Assembly (NCBI GenBank): GCA_965657825.1
Contig: CBFHQG010000106.1
Coordinates: forward strand, 1 to 7,171
Source of the DNA: M55B157 sp965657825
GTDB lineage: Bacteria; Actinomycetota; Actinomycetes; S36-B12
DNA: 7,171 bases
Direction: 5' to 3'
Shown here piece by piece: positions 1 through 5,947 of this stretch. The translations under genes were made by a program, and so were the position numbers. The first letter of the stretch is position 1. Each line of letters opens with the position of its first letter. The notes beneath the pieces are model-generated. The model saw nothing but the letters and a program-made list of their open reading frames with translations, made no database searches and was not told the origin of the DNA.

Positions 1-291
1 CAAAGGGAGCACACCGAGAGAGCCCGTGTCGACCCCGTCCGCGCGGATCAGCACGCTCGTCCAGACTCCAACCCCCGGTGGTGACGCCCACGCGCGACCT
101 AAGCGTCCACGCCCGGCTGTCTGCTCATCGGCGATGACTGCTGTGCCATCCGGAGCATCCGCCCGCTCACGCAACCACGCCATCGTCGAATCGACCTGTT
201 CAAGGACGTGCGGAGCCGGCCAGGGCGACCAGCGAGGATCCTCGAAGAGAGCCTGCGCCACTTGGAGGAGGCGACCATATTCCGCTGCCAT
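1..291 (-). CDS. birA: Biotin--[acetyl-CoA-carboxylase] ligase, N-terminal part (cut by the window edge)
   Basis: BirA activates biotin with ATP to biotinyl-5'-AMP and transfers it to the carrier lysine of biotin enzymes, here most likely AccA. I read this frame by hand from the reverse complement because it runs off the left edge; 97 codons are visible. They begin MAAEYGRLL, followed by VDSTM (residues 33-37), which is the ligase S-T motif. Next come TAGRGRLGRAW (58-68), the biotinyl-AMP binding loop of the family, and GVGVWTSVLIR. There is no N-terminal helix-turn-helix before the catalytic domain, so this looks like a ligase without repressor function. ATG at 291 is chosen because AGGTG (302-298) lies 6 nt upstream and matches the extended anti-SD sequence. 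An in-frame GTG at 300 is the alternative and would suit a leaderless transcript. The gene diverges from accD, whose product belongs to the biotin enzyme. The family call is secure; the exact start is moderately sure. Confidence 0.93.
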   Translation of the reverse strand, partial: MAAEYGRLLQVAQALFEDPRWSPWPAPHVLEQVDSTMAWLRERADAPDGTAVIADEQTAGRGRLGRAWASPPGVGVWTSVLIRADGVDTGSLGVLPL

Positions 292-312
292 TGCACCCAC
301 CTGGCTACAGTA
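292..312 (-). promoter_or_regulatory. Putative birA promoter -10 and ribosome binding site
   Basis: On the minus strand TACTGT (312-307) fits the actinobacterial -10 pattern TANNNT. Transcription would start about 6-7 nt downstream, near position 300. AGGTG (302-298) lies 6 nt before the ATG at 291 and matches the 16S 3' end. No good -35 hexamer is seen 17-18 nt upstream. The -10 overlaps the accD -10 on the other strand by five positions. This is inferred from sequence only. Confidence 0.45.
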
Positions 313-318
313 CGCAGC
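306..318 (+). promoter_or_regulatory. Putative leaderless promoter -10 of accD
   Basis: TACAGT (306-311) fits TANNNT. Seven bases (312-318) separate it from GTG at 319, so a start site 7-8 nt after the -10 would fall on or next to the start codon, giving a leaderless mRNA. No Shine-Dalgarno-like purine run precedes this GTG, which supports that reading. A -35 match at the expected distance (around 282-288) is poor. Confidence 0.5.
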
Positions 319-1905
319 GTGACGACGCCCGCTGACGCACCACACCCCCCGCGAACCACGGCGGAGAAATCCACCGACCTCGAGCGGCGTCGATCAGAGG
401 CCCGCGATCGCCGATCTGCATCGGTGGACAAGCAGCACGCCAAGGGCAAGATGACCGCCTGGGAGCGGATTCAGGCCCTGCTCGACCCCGGCTCCTTCAC
501 CCAGGTCGACGGGCTGGCTCGCCACCGCTCGCACAACTTCGGTCTCTTCGACAATCGGCCGTACGGTGACGGGGTCATCACCGGGTACGGCACCATCGAC
601 GGTCGGCCGGTGTGCGTGTTCGCCCAGGACTTCACCGTCTTCGGCGGTTCACTCGGCGAAGTTTTCGGGGAGAAGATCGTCAAGATCATGGACCTCGCGC
701 TGAAGACCGGGTGCCCGGTGATCGGCCTCAATGACTCCGGCGGTGCGCGCATCCAAGAAGGCGTTGTCTCCCTCGGCCTCTACGGCGAGATCTTCTACCG
801 CAACGTCCAGGCCTCCGGTGTGGTGCCGCAGATCTCCTTGATCATGGGGCCCTGCGCAGGCGGTGCCGTCTATTCACCGGCGATCACGGATTTCACCGTC
901 ATGGTCGACCAGACCTCGCACATGTTCATCACCGGGCCCGATGTGATCAAGACGGTGACCGGTGAAGACGTCGCCTTCGAGGATCTCGGGGGCGCTCGCA
1001 CCCACAACAGCAAGTCCGGTGTCGCGCATTACATGGCCAGCGACGAGCAGGATGCCTTCGACTACGTCCGTGCACTCCTGTCGTACCTGCCGAGCAATAA
1101 CCTCGATGAGCCCCCGACCTTCCCCGTCGAGGTGGACCTCGAGGTCGATGAGTCCGATCGAGAGCTCGACACGATCATCCCGGACTCGCCCAATCAGCCC
1201 TATGACATGCACACCGTCATCGAGCATGTCCTCGACGAGGGTGAGTTCCTGGAGACGCAACCCCTGTTCGCACCGAACATCCTGTGTGGGTTCGGCAGAG
1301 TCGAAGGCCATCCTGTCGGTGTCGTCGCCAATCAGCCGATGCAGTTCGCCGGCACCCTCGACATCGATGCCTCCGAGAAGGCCGCGCGCTTCGTTCGCAC
1401 CTGCGATGCCTTCAACATCCCGGTGCTCACCTTCGTCGATGTCCCCGGCTTCCTGCCCGGCACCGATCAGGAGTGGGACGGCATCATCCGCCGGGGTGCG
1501 AAGTTGATCTATGCCTACGCCGAAGCCACCGTGCCTCTCGTCACCGTCATCACTCGCAAGGCCTACGGCGGGGCTTACGACGTGATGGGTTCCAAGCACC
1601 TAGGAGCCGACATCAACCTGGCGTGGCCGACCGCGCAGATCGCGGTCATGGGCGCACAGGGTGCGGTGAACATCCTCTACCGCAACGACATCGCCAACGC
1701 CGACGACCCCGATGCCCGCCGTGCACAGCGCATCGAGGAATACGAGGCGACCCTGGCCAACCCGTACATCGCAGCCGAGCGCGGCTACATCGACCGGGTG
1801 ATCCTGCCCAGCGAGACCCGCGAGCAAGTCACCCGCGCGCTGCGGGCCCTGCGTTCCAAGCGAGCGACCCGGCCCCCCAAGAAGCACGGGAACATCCCGC
1901 TGTGA
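319..1905 (+). CDS. pccB: Acyl-CoA carboxylase beta subunit (carboxyltransferase), propionyl-CoA carboxylase type
   Basis: This subunit moves the carboxyl group from carboxybiotin on AccA to an acyl-CoA; with propionyl-CoA the product is (S)-methylmalonyl-CoA. The 528 residues match the usual length of about 530-550. HAKGKMTAWERI opens the N-terminal crotonase-fold half (roughly residues 30-275). NDSGGARIQEG spans 138-148, and GPCAGGAVYSP gives the first oxyanion-hole pair G181-G182. PNQPYDM (291-297) starts the C-terminal half, and KAYGGAYDVMGSK gives the second pair G418-A419 and D421. The C-terminus KKHGNIPL is the conserved ending of the AccD5/PccB family. The frame stays open back to an ATG at 208, but that stretch is antisense to birA and lacks family homology. 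GTG 319 is chosen because it follows the -10 element directly and gives a normal N-terminus. M. tuberculosis AccD5 is the close relative I recall. The TGA overlaps the accE GTG. Identity is secure; substrate preference is inferred. Confidence 0.96.
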   Translation: MTTPADAPHPPRTTAEKSTDLERRRSEARDRRSASVDKQHAKGKMTAWERIQALLDPGSFTQVDGLARHRSHNFGLFDNRPYGDGVITGYGTIDGRPVCVFAQDFTVFGGSLGEVFGEKIVKIMDLALKTGCPVIGLNDSGGARIQEGVVSLGLYGEIFYRNVQASGVVPQISLIMGPCAGGAVYSPAITDFTVMVDQTSHMFITGPDVIKTVTGEDVAFEDLGGARTHNSKSGVAHYMASDEQDAFDYVRALLSYLPSNNLDEPPTFPVEVDLEVDESDRELDTIIPDSPNQPYDMHTVIEHVLDEGEFLETQPLFAPNILCGFGRVEGHPVGVVANQPMQFAGTLDIDASEKAARFVRTCDAFNIPVLTFVDVPGFLPGTDQEWDGIIRRGAKLIYAYAEATVPLVTVITRKAYGGAYDVMGSKHLGADINLAWPTAQIAVMGAQGAVNILYRNDIANADDPDARRAQRIEEYEATLANPYIAAERGYIDRVILPSETREQVTRALRALRSKRATRPPKKHGNIPL

Positions 1906-2126
1906 CCGACCCCATCGCCGACTCACCGCCCGCTCCCTCGATCCGCATCACCGGGGGCGCCACCGCGACAGAGACCGCAGCGATCATCGCGGTCTTTGCA
2001 TCGATCTCCTCACCGAGCACACCACCCCGGCCCCGCCGGGTGTGGGGGTCACCCGCCTGGACACTGGGTCACCTACCCGCTCTCACCCCGGGCTCCTGGC
2101 GCACCTCCGTGCTCCCCCGCGGCTGA
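1902..2126 (+). CDS. accE: Acyl-CoA carboxylase epsilon subunit
   Basis: This small subunit occurs only in actinobacterial acyl-CoA carboxylases, where it binds the alpha and beta subunits and promotes assembly and activity. The 74 residues fall in the family range of about 60-90. GTG at 1902 lies in a GTGA overlap with the accD stop, so translation is probably coupled, and no separate ribosome binding site is evident. After a Pro-rich start, SIRITGGATATETAAIIAVFAS fits the family's strand plus ATxEE-like helix. A Pro/Arg-rich linker follows, then VWGSPAW and a C-terminal PGSWRTSVLPRG, which matches the family's typical W-R-x-S-(x)-L-P-R ending. The gene's position immediately after accD is the usual one. 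The longer reading of this frame back to 1284 is a shadow inside accD. Nothing resembling an intrinsic terminator is visible in the 34 bp (2127-2160) before the convergent maf stop. Confidence 0.9.
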   Translation: MTDPIADSPPAPSIRITGGATATETAAIIAVFASISSPSTPPRPRRVWGSPAWTLGHLPALTPGSWRTSVLPRG

Positions 2127-2160
2127 CCCGTCCCTGAAGGTCCGCACCCATCCCATTCGG

Positions 2161-2763
2161 TCAGCGCGTGAGCAATGCAGGCCAAGCGCGGCCGACAGAT
2201 CGGGCCAGCCGACGGACCGCCGGCAGGCTGACCCCGATCACATTGCCTGGATCCCCCTCGATCCCCGCGATGAACGGCGCTCCGCGACCATCGAGGGTGA
2301 ATCCACCGGCCACCCGCAGCGGTTCACCCGATGCGATGTAGTCGTCGATCTCGTCGTCGTCCGCATCACCCATCGTGACCGTGGTGGACACCAGCTCCTC
2401 GACCTGCGCACCCGTCCCGGTGTCGATCAGACAGTGGCCGGTGTGCAGGACCCCACTGCGACCACGCATCGACTCCCAGCGAGCCCTCGCCACCTCCGCA
2501 CTCTCCGGTTTGCCCATCGCCACCCCGTCGAGATCGAATACCGAGTCGCAGGCCAGCACCAGGCCCCCTCGGGTCTCGGGGAGAGCCGCAACCGCTTCCG
2601 CTTTCGCCCGTGCGAGCAGCAGTGCCACCTCCGCGGGGGGCGGATCGCCCCACTGCGCCACCAGTGCCTCCTCATCGACCCCGCTGACGATGACGATGGG
2701 GTGGAGGCCAGCCTGTTCGAGCAGCCGTCGGCGGGAGGGTGAGGCCGAGGCCAGGATGAACAC
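2161..2763 (-). CDS. maf: Maf-family nucleoside triphosphate pyrophosphatase
   Basis: Maf proteins are cytoplasmic house-cleaning enzymes that hydrolyse non-canonical or pyrimidine NTPs to NMP and pyrophosphate. The 200 residues are a normal length. SASPSRRRLL (6-15) is the signature N-terminal loop. GVDE (28-31) and ARAKAEAV (51-58) are conserved. ACDSVF carries the probable catalytic Asp at D73, followed by GKP (84-86). HTGH and EPLRVAGGFTLDG come before a closing GDPGNVIGVSLP. GTG 2763 is chosen because FILASASPSRR follows at once; the frame continues upstream to 3042, but that part is antisense to accA and has no homology. Upstream, a weak TGGGG stands 2 nt before the start and is not a convincing ribosome binding site. 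The preferred nucleotide (dTTP/UTP or m7GTP type) cannot be told from what I can see. The gene is on the opposite strand to its carboxylase neighbours. Confidence 0.93.
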   Translation of the reverse strand: MFILASASPSRRRLLEQAGLHPIVIVSGVDEEALVAQWGDPPPAEVALLLARAKAEAVAALPETRGGLVLACDSVFDLDGVAMGKPESAEVARARWESMRGRSGVLHTGHCLIDTGTGAQVEELVSTTVTMGDADDDEIDDYIASGEPLRVAGGFTLDGRGAPFIAGIEGDPGNVIGVSLPAVRRLARSVGRAWPALLTR

Positions 2764-2772
2764 GACCCCAGG

Positions 2773-2808
2773 GTGCCATGTGACGGGGCATCCGGCAGAC
2801 TTCGCCGC
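2773..2808 (+). promoter_or_regulatory. Putative leaderless promoter of accA
   Basis: GTGCCA (2773-2778; four of six match TTGACA) and CAGACT (2796-2801; it keeps the A and T of NANNNT) are 17 nt apart. Seven nt then separate the -10 from GTG 2809, the same spacing as at accD. Because maf upstream is on the other strand, accA needs its own promoter in this 45 bp gap. On the minus strand AAGTCT (2802-2797) overlaps this -10 and could serve maf. Confidence 0.4.
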
Positions 2809-4569
2809 GTGCAGAAGGTCCTCATCGCCAACCGTGGCGAGATCGCCGTCCGAGTCGCCCGTGCCTGCCGAGATGCCGGCCTGACCTCCGTCGCGGTGTA
2901 CGCCGACCCCGACCGTGATGCACTGCACGTGGAGATCGCCGACGAGGCCTACGCGCTCGGCGGTGCGACCGCGGCAGAGACATACCTGGACATCGCCAAG
3001 GTGATCGATGTCGCGCAGCGCAGCGGCGCCGACGCTGTTCACCCCGGATACGGATTCCTATCGGAGAATGCCGACTTCGCGCAGGCGGTCATCGATGCCG
3101 GGCTCACCTGGATCGGTCCTCCCCCGCAGGCGATTCGCGATCTGGGCGACAAGGTCTCCGCTCGCCACATCGCCGCACGCGCCGGCGCACCGCAGGTTCC
3201 CGGAACCCCCGACCCGGTCAGTGGCCCCGACGAGGTGGTGGCCTTCGCCCGCGAGCACGGCCTGCCGGTGGCGATCAAGGCTGCCTTCGGTGGTGGCGGT
3301 CGTGGCCTGAAGGTCGCCCGCACTCTCGAGGAGATCCCCGAGCTATACGAGTCGGCAGTCCGTGAGGCAGTGGCTGCATTCGGGCGCGGTGAGTGCTTCG
3401 TGGAGCGCTACCTCGATCGACCGCGCCACGTCGAAACCCAGGTGCTGGCTGATGCCGAGGGCAATGTCGTCGTCGTCTCCACCCGCGATTGCTCGTTGCA
3501 GCGGCGTCACCAGAAACTGGTCGAGGAGGCACCTGCACCGTTCCTCACCGAGCCACAACTCGAACAGCTCTACACCGCGTCCAAGGCGATCGCCCGCGAG
3601 GCCGGCTACGTCAACGCCGGTACCTGCGAGTTCCTCATCGGTGAAGACGGCACGATCAGTTTCCTCGAGGTCAACACCCGCCTGCAGGTCGAGCATCCGG
3701 TCAGCGAGGAGATCTCGGGGATCGACCTGGTCCGCGAGCAGTTCCGCATCGCAGACGGCGGACTCATCGACTACGCCGACCCTGTGCTGCGCGGTCACAG
3801 CATCGAGTTCCGCATCAACGGCGAGGATCCCGGACGAGGCTTCCTCCCGGCCCCCGGTGCGCTCACCCGATGGGAGCTGCCCAGCGGTCCGGGCGTGCGC
3901 GTCGACGCCGGCTTCCGCTCCGGTGACGTCATCGGGGGCAACTTCGACTCTCTCCTCGCCAAACTCATCGTCACCGGCCGGGATCGTCAAGAGGCGCTCC
4001 AGCGCGCCCGTCGGGCTCTGCATGAATTCCAGGTGGAGGGGATCGCGACCGCGCTCACCTTCCATCGCGCCGTCGTCGATGACGAGGCTTTCGCACCGGA
4101 ATCTGCCGATCAGCCGTTCGCAGTCCACACCCGATGGATCGAGACTGAGTTCGACAACACCATCCCGGCCTACACCGCAACGGCAGACGGTGCCACCGAC
4201 GAAGCAGGCGAACGGACCTCGATGGTCGTCGAGGTGGATGGCAAGCGATTGACCGTCAGCCTGCCGGGCGCGCTCACCACGGCTGCCTCCCCCGCATCGA
4301 ATGGCTCCCGCCCGAAACGGGCCCGCACCAAGACCGCCGGATCCAACGCCTCAGGGGACTCGGTGGCCGCACCGATGCAGGGCACCGTCATCAAGATCGC
4401 CGTCGAGGAGGGCCAGCAGGTCGCCGAGGGTGATCTCATCGTCGTCCTCGAAGCGATGAAGATGGAACAGCCGCTGACGGCTCACAAGTCGGGGACCGTG
4501 GGATCGGTGTCCGCCGAGGTCGGGACGACTGTTCCGGCCGGTACCGTCCTGTGCGAGATCACCGACTGA
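2809..4569 (+). CDS. accA: Acyl-CoA carboxylase alpha subunit: biotin carboxylase fused to biotin carboxyl carrier protein
   Basis: This subunit uses ATP and bicarbonate to carboxylate its own covalently bound biotin, then presents it to AccD. The 586 residues match the roughly 590-600 of the actinobacterial AccA/AccA3 family. The biotin carboxylase N-terminal domain covers about 1-110 (KVLIANRGEIAVRVARA; HPGYGFLSEN). The ATP-grasp domain covers about 112-315, with K157 and the glycine-rich loop GGGGRG (161-166). EVNTRLQVEH (287-296) carries the catalytic Glu, Asn and Arg. The biotin carboxylase C-terminal domain covers about 325-445. A basic, Ala/Ser-rich linker leads to the carrier domain (about 519-586) with EAMKM, where K551 is the biotin-accepting lysine. 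GTG 2809 is chosen because QKVLIANRGEI follows directly, as in the family; an in-frame GTG at 2773 would add 12 unrelated residues. All key residues are present, so the protein should be active. Confidence 0.96.
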   Translation: MQKVLIANRGEIAVRVARACRDAGLTSVAVYADPDRDALHVEIADEAYALGGATAAETYLDIAKVIDVAQRSGADAVHPGYGFLSENADFAQAVIDAGLTWIGPPPQAIRDLGDKVSARHIAARAGAPQVPGTPDPVSGPDEVVAFAREHGLPVAIKAAFGGGGRGLKVARTLEEIPELYESAVREAVAAFGRGECFVERYLDRPRHVETQVLADAEGNVVVVSTRDCSLQRRHQKLVEEAPAPFLTEPQLEQLYTASKAIAREAGYVNAGTCEFLIGEDGTISFLEVNTRLQVEHPVSEEISGIDLVREQFRIADGGLIDYADPVLRGHSIEFRINGEDPGRGFLPAPGALTRWELPSGPGVRVDAGFRSGDVIGGNFDSLLAKLIVTGRDRQEALQRARRALHEFQVEGIATALTFHRAVVDDEAFAPESADQPFAVHTRWIETEFDNTIPAYTATADGATDEAGERTSMVVEVDGKRLTVSLPGALTTAASPASNGSRPKRARTKTAGSNASGDSVAAPMQGTVIKIAVEEGQQVAEGDLIVVLEAMKMEQPLTAHKSGTVGSVSAEVGTTVPAGTVLCEITD

Positions 4570-4601
4570 CGATCCCACCTCCCTCGGGGTAACGTCAGGA
4601 C
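4566..4601 (+). promoter_or_regulatory. Putative leaderless promoter of the membrane-protein gene
   Basis: CTGACG (4566-4571) resembles a -35 (TTGACA), and TAACGT (4590-4595) fits a TANNNT -10; the spacer is 18 nt. Six nt then lead to ATG 4602. AGGA at 4597-4600 sits only 1 nt from the ATG, too close to act as a Shine-Dalgarno site, so a leaderless start is more likely. The -35 overlaps the accA stop codon. Confidence 0.5.
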
Positions 4602-5927
4602 ATGGCCTCCGACCGTCGCATCACCGCCTCTGCCCGGCGGACCCTCCTCGCCGCGCTCATCGGCACGCTAACCGTCCTTCTCAGCGGCCTGGCGATCGCA
4701 CCTCCGGCTGCCGCAGCCACCCTCGACGAGATCGCCTCGGCACTGCGCGCCGACAATGTCTACAACGACTATGGCGCGCAGAACGCGCTCACTGTGTCCC
4801 AGACGGTTGATCTACAGTTCCAGATCGCCGACACCGGGCTGCCGATCTACATCGCAGTACTCCCCGAGGCCATGTCCATCGAGGCAGGCGGACCCGATGC
4901 ACTCCTGCGTGAGATTCGCGACGCTGTGGGTCGCGGTGGTGTCTACGCCCTCATCGCCGGGAGTTCCTTCCGAGCCGGCGGCACCGATTACTCCGTGACC
5001 TCGATCGCCGACGCGGCCTTCGCAGCGCAGAGGTCCAACGGCCCATTCGCCGTGCTCGAAGCCTTCGTCGCGGGCGTCGATGCGCAGCTTGGCTCGGGAT
5101 CAGGCGGCGGGACTTCGACGGGAGCAGGGCCCTCGGGTCTGGTCGTTCTGGTGATCCTCCTCGTCATGGTCGCGGTGGTCGCGGTCGTGGTGTGGTTGGT
5201 CCTCCGCTCAGCCCGTCGACGACGAGCACTGTGGAGTGCCCAGATGCGCGAGGTGCTCGACGAGGACATCACCGAACTCGGTGAGCGCCTGGGGAGTTTC
5301 GACCTCGCTGATCCCCGCCTCGATCAGGCAGGTCGGGATCAACTGCAGGTCGCCCTCGACGCCTACGCCCGTGCCGGTGACCGAAGTGCCGCGCTGAAGA
5401 CCGAGGCTGATGTCGTGCATACGACGAGGGCACTCGACGACGGCCGGTACGCCCTGGCCTGCGTCGAGGCGGAGATGCGTGGTGAGGAGCCTCCGGTGCG
5501 ACGCGCACCGTGCTTCTTCGACCCCCGCCACGGGGTGAGCCTGCAGGATGTGATGTGGACCCCACCCACCGGAAACCCCCATGACGTACCGGCCTGCGCG
5601 GCGTGTGCCGCAACCGTCGCCGCCGGCGGCTTCCCGCAAGCGCGCGAGGTCGAGGTTTCCGGAGTGCGCCGCCCCTATTGGGATGCCGGAACGGCCTACG
5701 CGCCGTATGCCCGCGGATACTTCGCCGACTTCGGCACCACGATGGTCGCCGTGTTCGCCGGAACGATGATCGCCAACTCGCTGTTCGCCCCCGTGGCAGC
5801 GGCCACGACGATGGACAGCACATTCACCAGCGGAGGTGGCGGTTTCGGTGGCGGCGACTTCGGTGGTGGCGGTTTCGGCGGAGGCGACTTCGGCGGTGGC
5901 GGTGGTTTCGGCGGAGGCGACTTCTAG
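4602..5927 (+). CDS. Uncharacterised secreted/membrane protein with Cys cluster and Gly-Phe-Asp-rich tail
   Basis: I do not recognise a named function for this 441-residue protein. It has a signal-peptide-like N-terminus: Arg-rich residues 5-13, a hydrophobic core at 14-33 and a likely cut near A38/A39. An extracytoplasmic domain (about 40-162) shows alpha/beta character, with strands around PIYIAVLP and GVYALIAG. A Gly/Ser linker (about 163-179) leads to a strong membrane segment at 180-201, followed by RRRR (205-208), so the next part is probably cytoplasmic. An acidic helical region (about 210-295) comes before CFFDPRHG (C304) and PACAAC (C332, C335), which could form a zinc-binding cluster. 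A second hydrophobic stretch lies at 380-401, and residues 411-441 are three Gly/Phe/Asp repeats. The domain order and Gly-rich end recall TPM-domain (TPM_phosphatase) membrane proteins, but the N-terminal domain is at best divergent. The gene starts 32 bp after accA, probably from its own promoter. Confidence 0.85.
   Translation: MASDRRITASARRTLLAALIGTLTVLLSGLAIAPPAAAATLDEIASALRADNVYNDYGAQNALTVSQTVDLQFQIADTGLPIYIAVLPEAMSIEAGGPDALLREIRDAVGRGGVYALIAGSSFRAGGTDYSVTSIADAAFAAQRSNGPFAVLEAFVAGVDAQLGSGSGGGTSTGAGPSGLVVLVILLVMVAVVAVVVWLVLRSARRRRALWSAQMREVLDEDITELGERLGSFDLADPRLDQAGRDQLQVALDAYARAGDRSAALKTEADVVHTTRALDDGRYALACVEAEMRGEEPPVRRAPCFFDPRHGVSLQDVMWTPPTGNPHDVPACAACAATVAAGGFPQAREVEVSGVRRPYWDAGTAYAPYARGYFADFGTTMVAVFAGTMIANSLFAPVAAATTMDSTFTSGGGGFGGGDFGGGGFGGGDFGGGGGFGGGDF
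5832..5924 (+). repeat. In-frame Gly/Phe/Asp tandem repeat, three units of 30, 30 and 33 nt
   Basis: The three units are 5832-5861, 5862-5891 and 5892-5924. They encode GGGGFGGGDF, GGGGFGGGDF and GGGGGFGGGDF, and the third ends at the stop codon. The DNA copies differ at several third positions (for example ggc and gga), so the array is either not newly copied or kept by selection on the protein. It forms the extreme C-terminus of the membrane protein. Confidence 0.85.
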
Positions 5928-5947
5928 CCCCTGACGGCGTTCAGGGG
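5928..5947. terminator. Hairpin between convergent genes, possible bidirectional terminator
   Basis: CCCCTGA (5928-5934) and TCAGGGG (5941-5947) form a perfect 7 bp stem with a 6 nt loop. The hairpin begins right after the TAG at 5925-5927. Its right arm contains the stop codon of the opposing flavoprotein gene (5943-5941). No T-run follows on either strand, so it is not a classical intrinsic terminator, though actinobacteria often lack the U tract. Confidence 0.55.

Noticed and set aside
208..318. N-terminal extension of accD back to an ATG at 208
   Set aside because: It lies antisense to birA coding sequence, has no resemblance to AccD N-termini, and would skip the promoter-like TACAGT directly before GTG 319.
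26..449. Open frames on both strands in the first 450 bases (plus 26-322 and minus 99-449)
   Set aside because: The minus-strand frame starting at 291 carries clear biotin ligase motifs and accD covers the rest, so these are out-of-frame shadows of birA and accD.
874..1599. 241-codon open frame on the minus strand inside accD
   Set aside because: High-G+C coding sequence often leaves antisense frames open. This one is low in complexity and resembles no family, while the plus frame is a clear carboxyltransferase.
2127..2160. Possible terminator between convergent accE and maf
   Set aside because: Only very short complementary bits are present (such as CCT-GA-AGG), with no stable stem or T-run.
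1996..2742. 248-codon plus-strand frame across accE and maf
   Set aside because: It is Arg/Pro/His-rich without motifs and lies antisense to the unmistakable Maf frame.
2764..3042. Extension of maf upstream into accA
   Set aside because: The added residues are antisense to accA, and Maf homology begins right at GTG 2763.
5832..5924. Repeat array considered as a CRISPR or mobile-element repeat
   Set aside because: The units are adjacent without spacers, in frame, and encode a Gly/Phe/Asp protein tail. There are no inverted ends or transposase.
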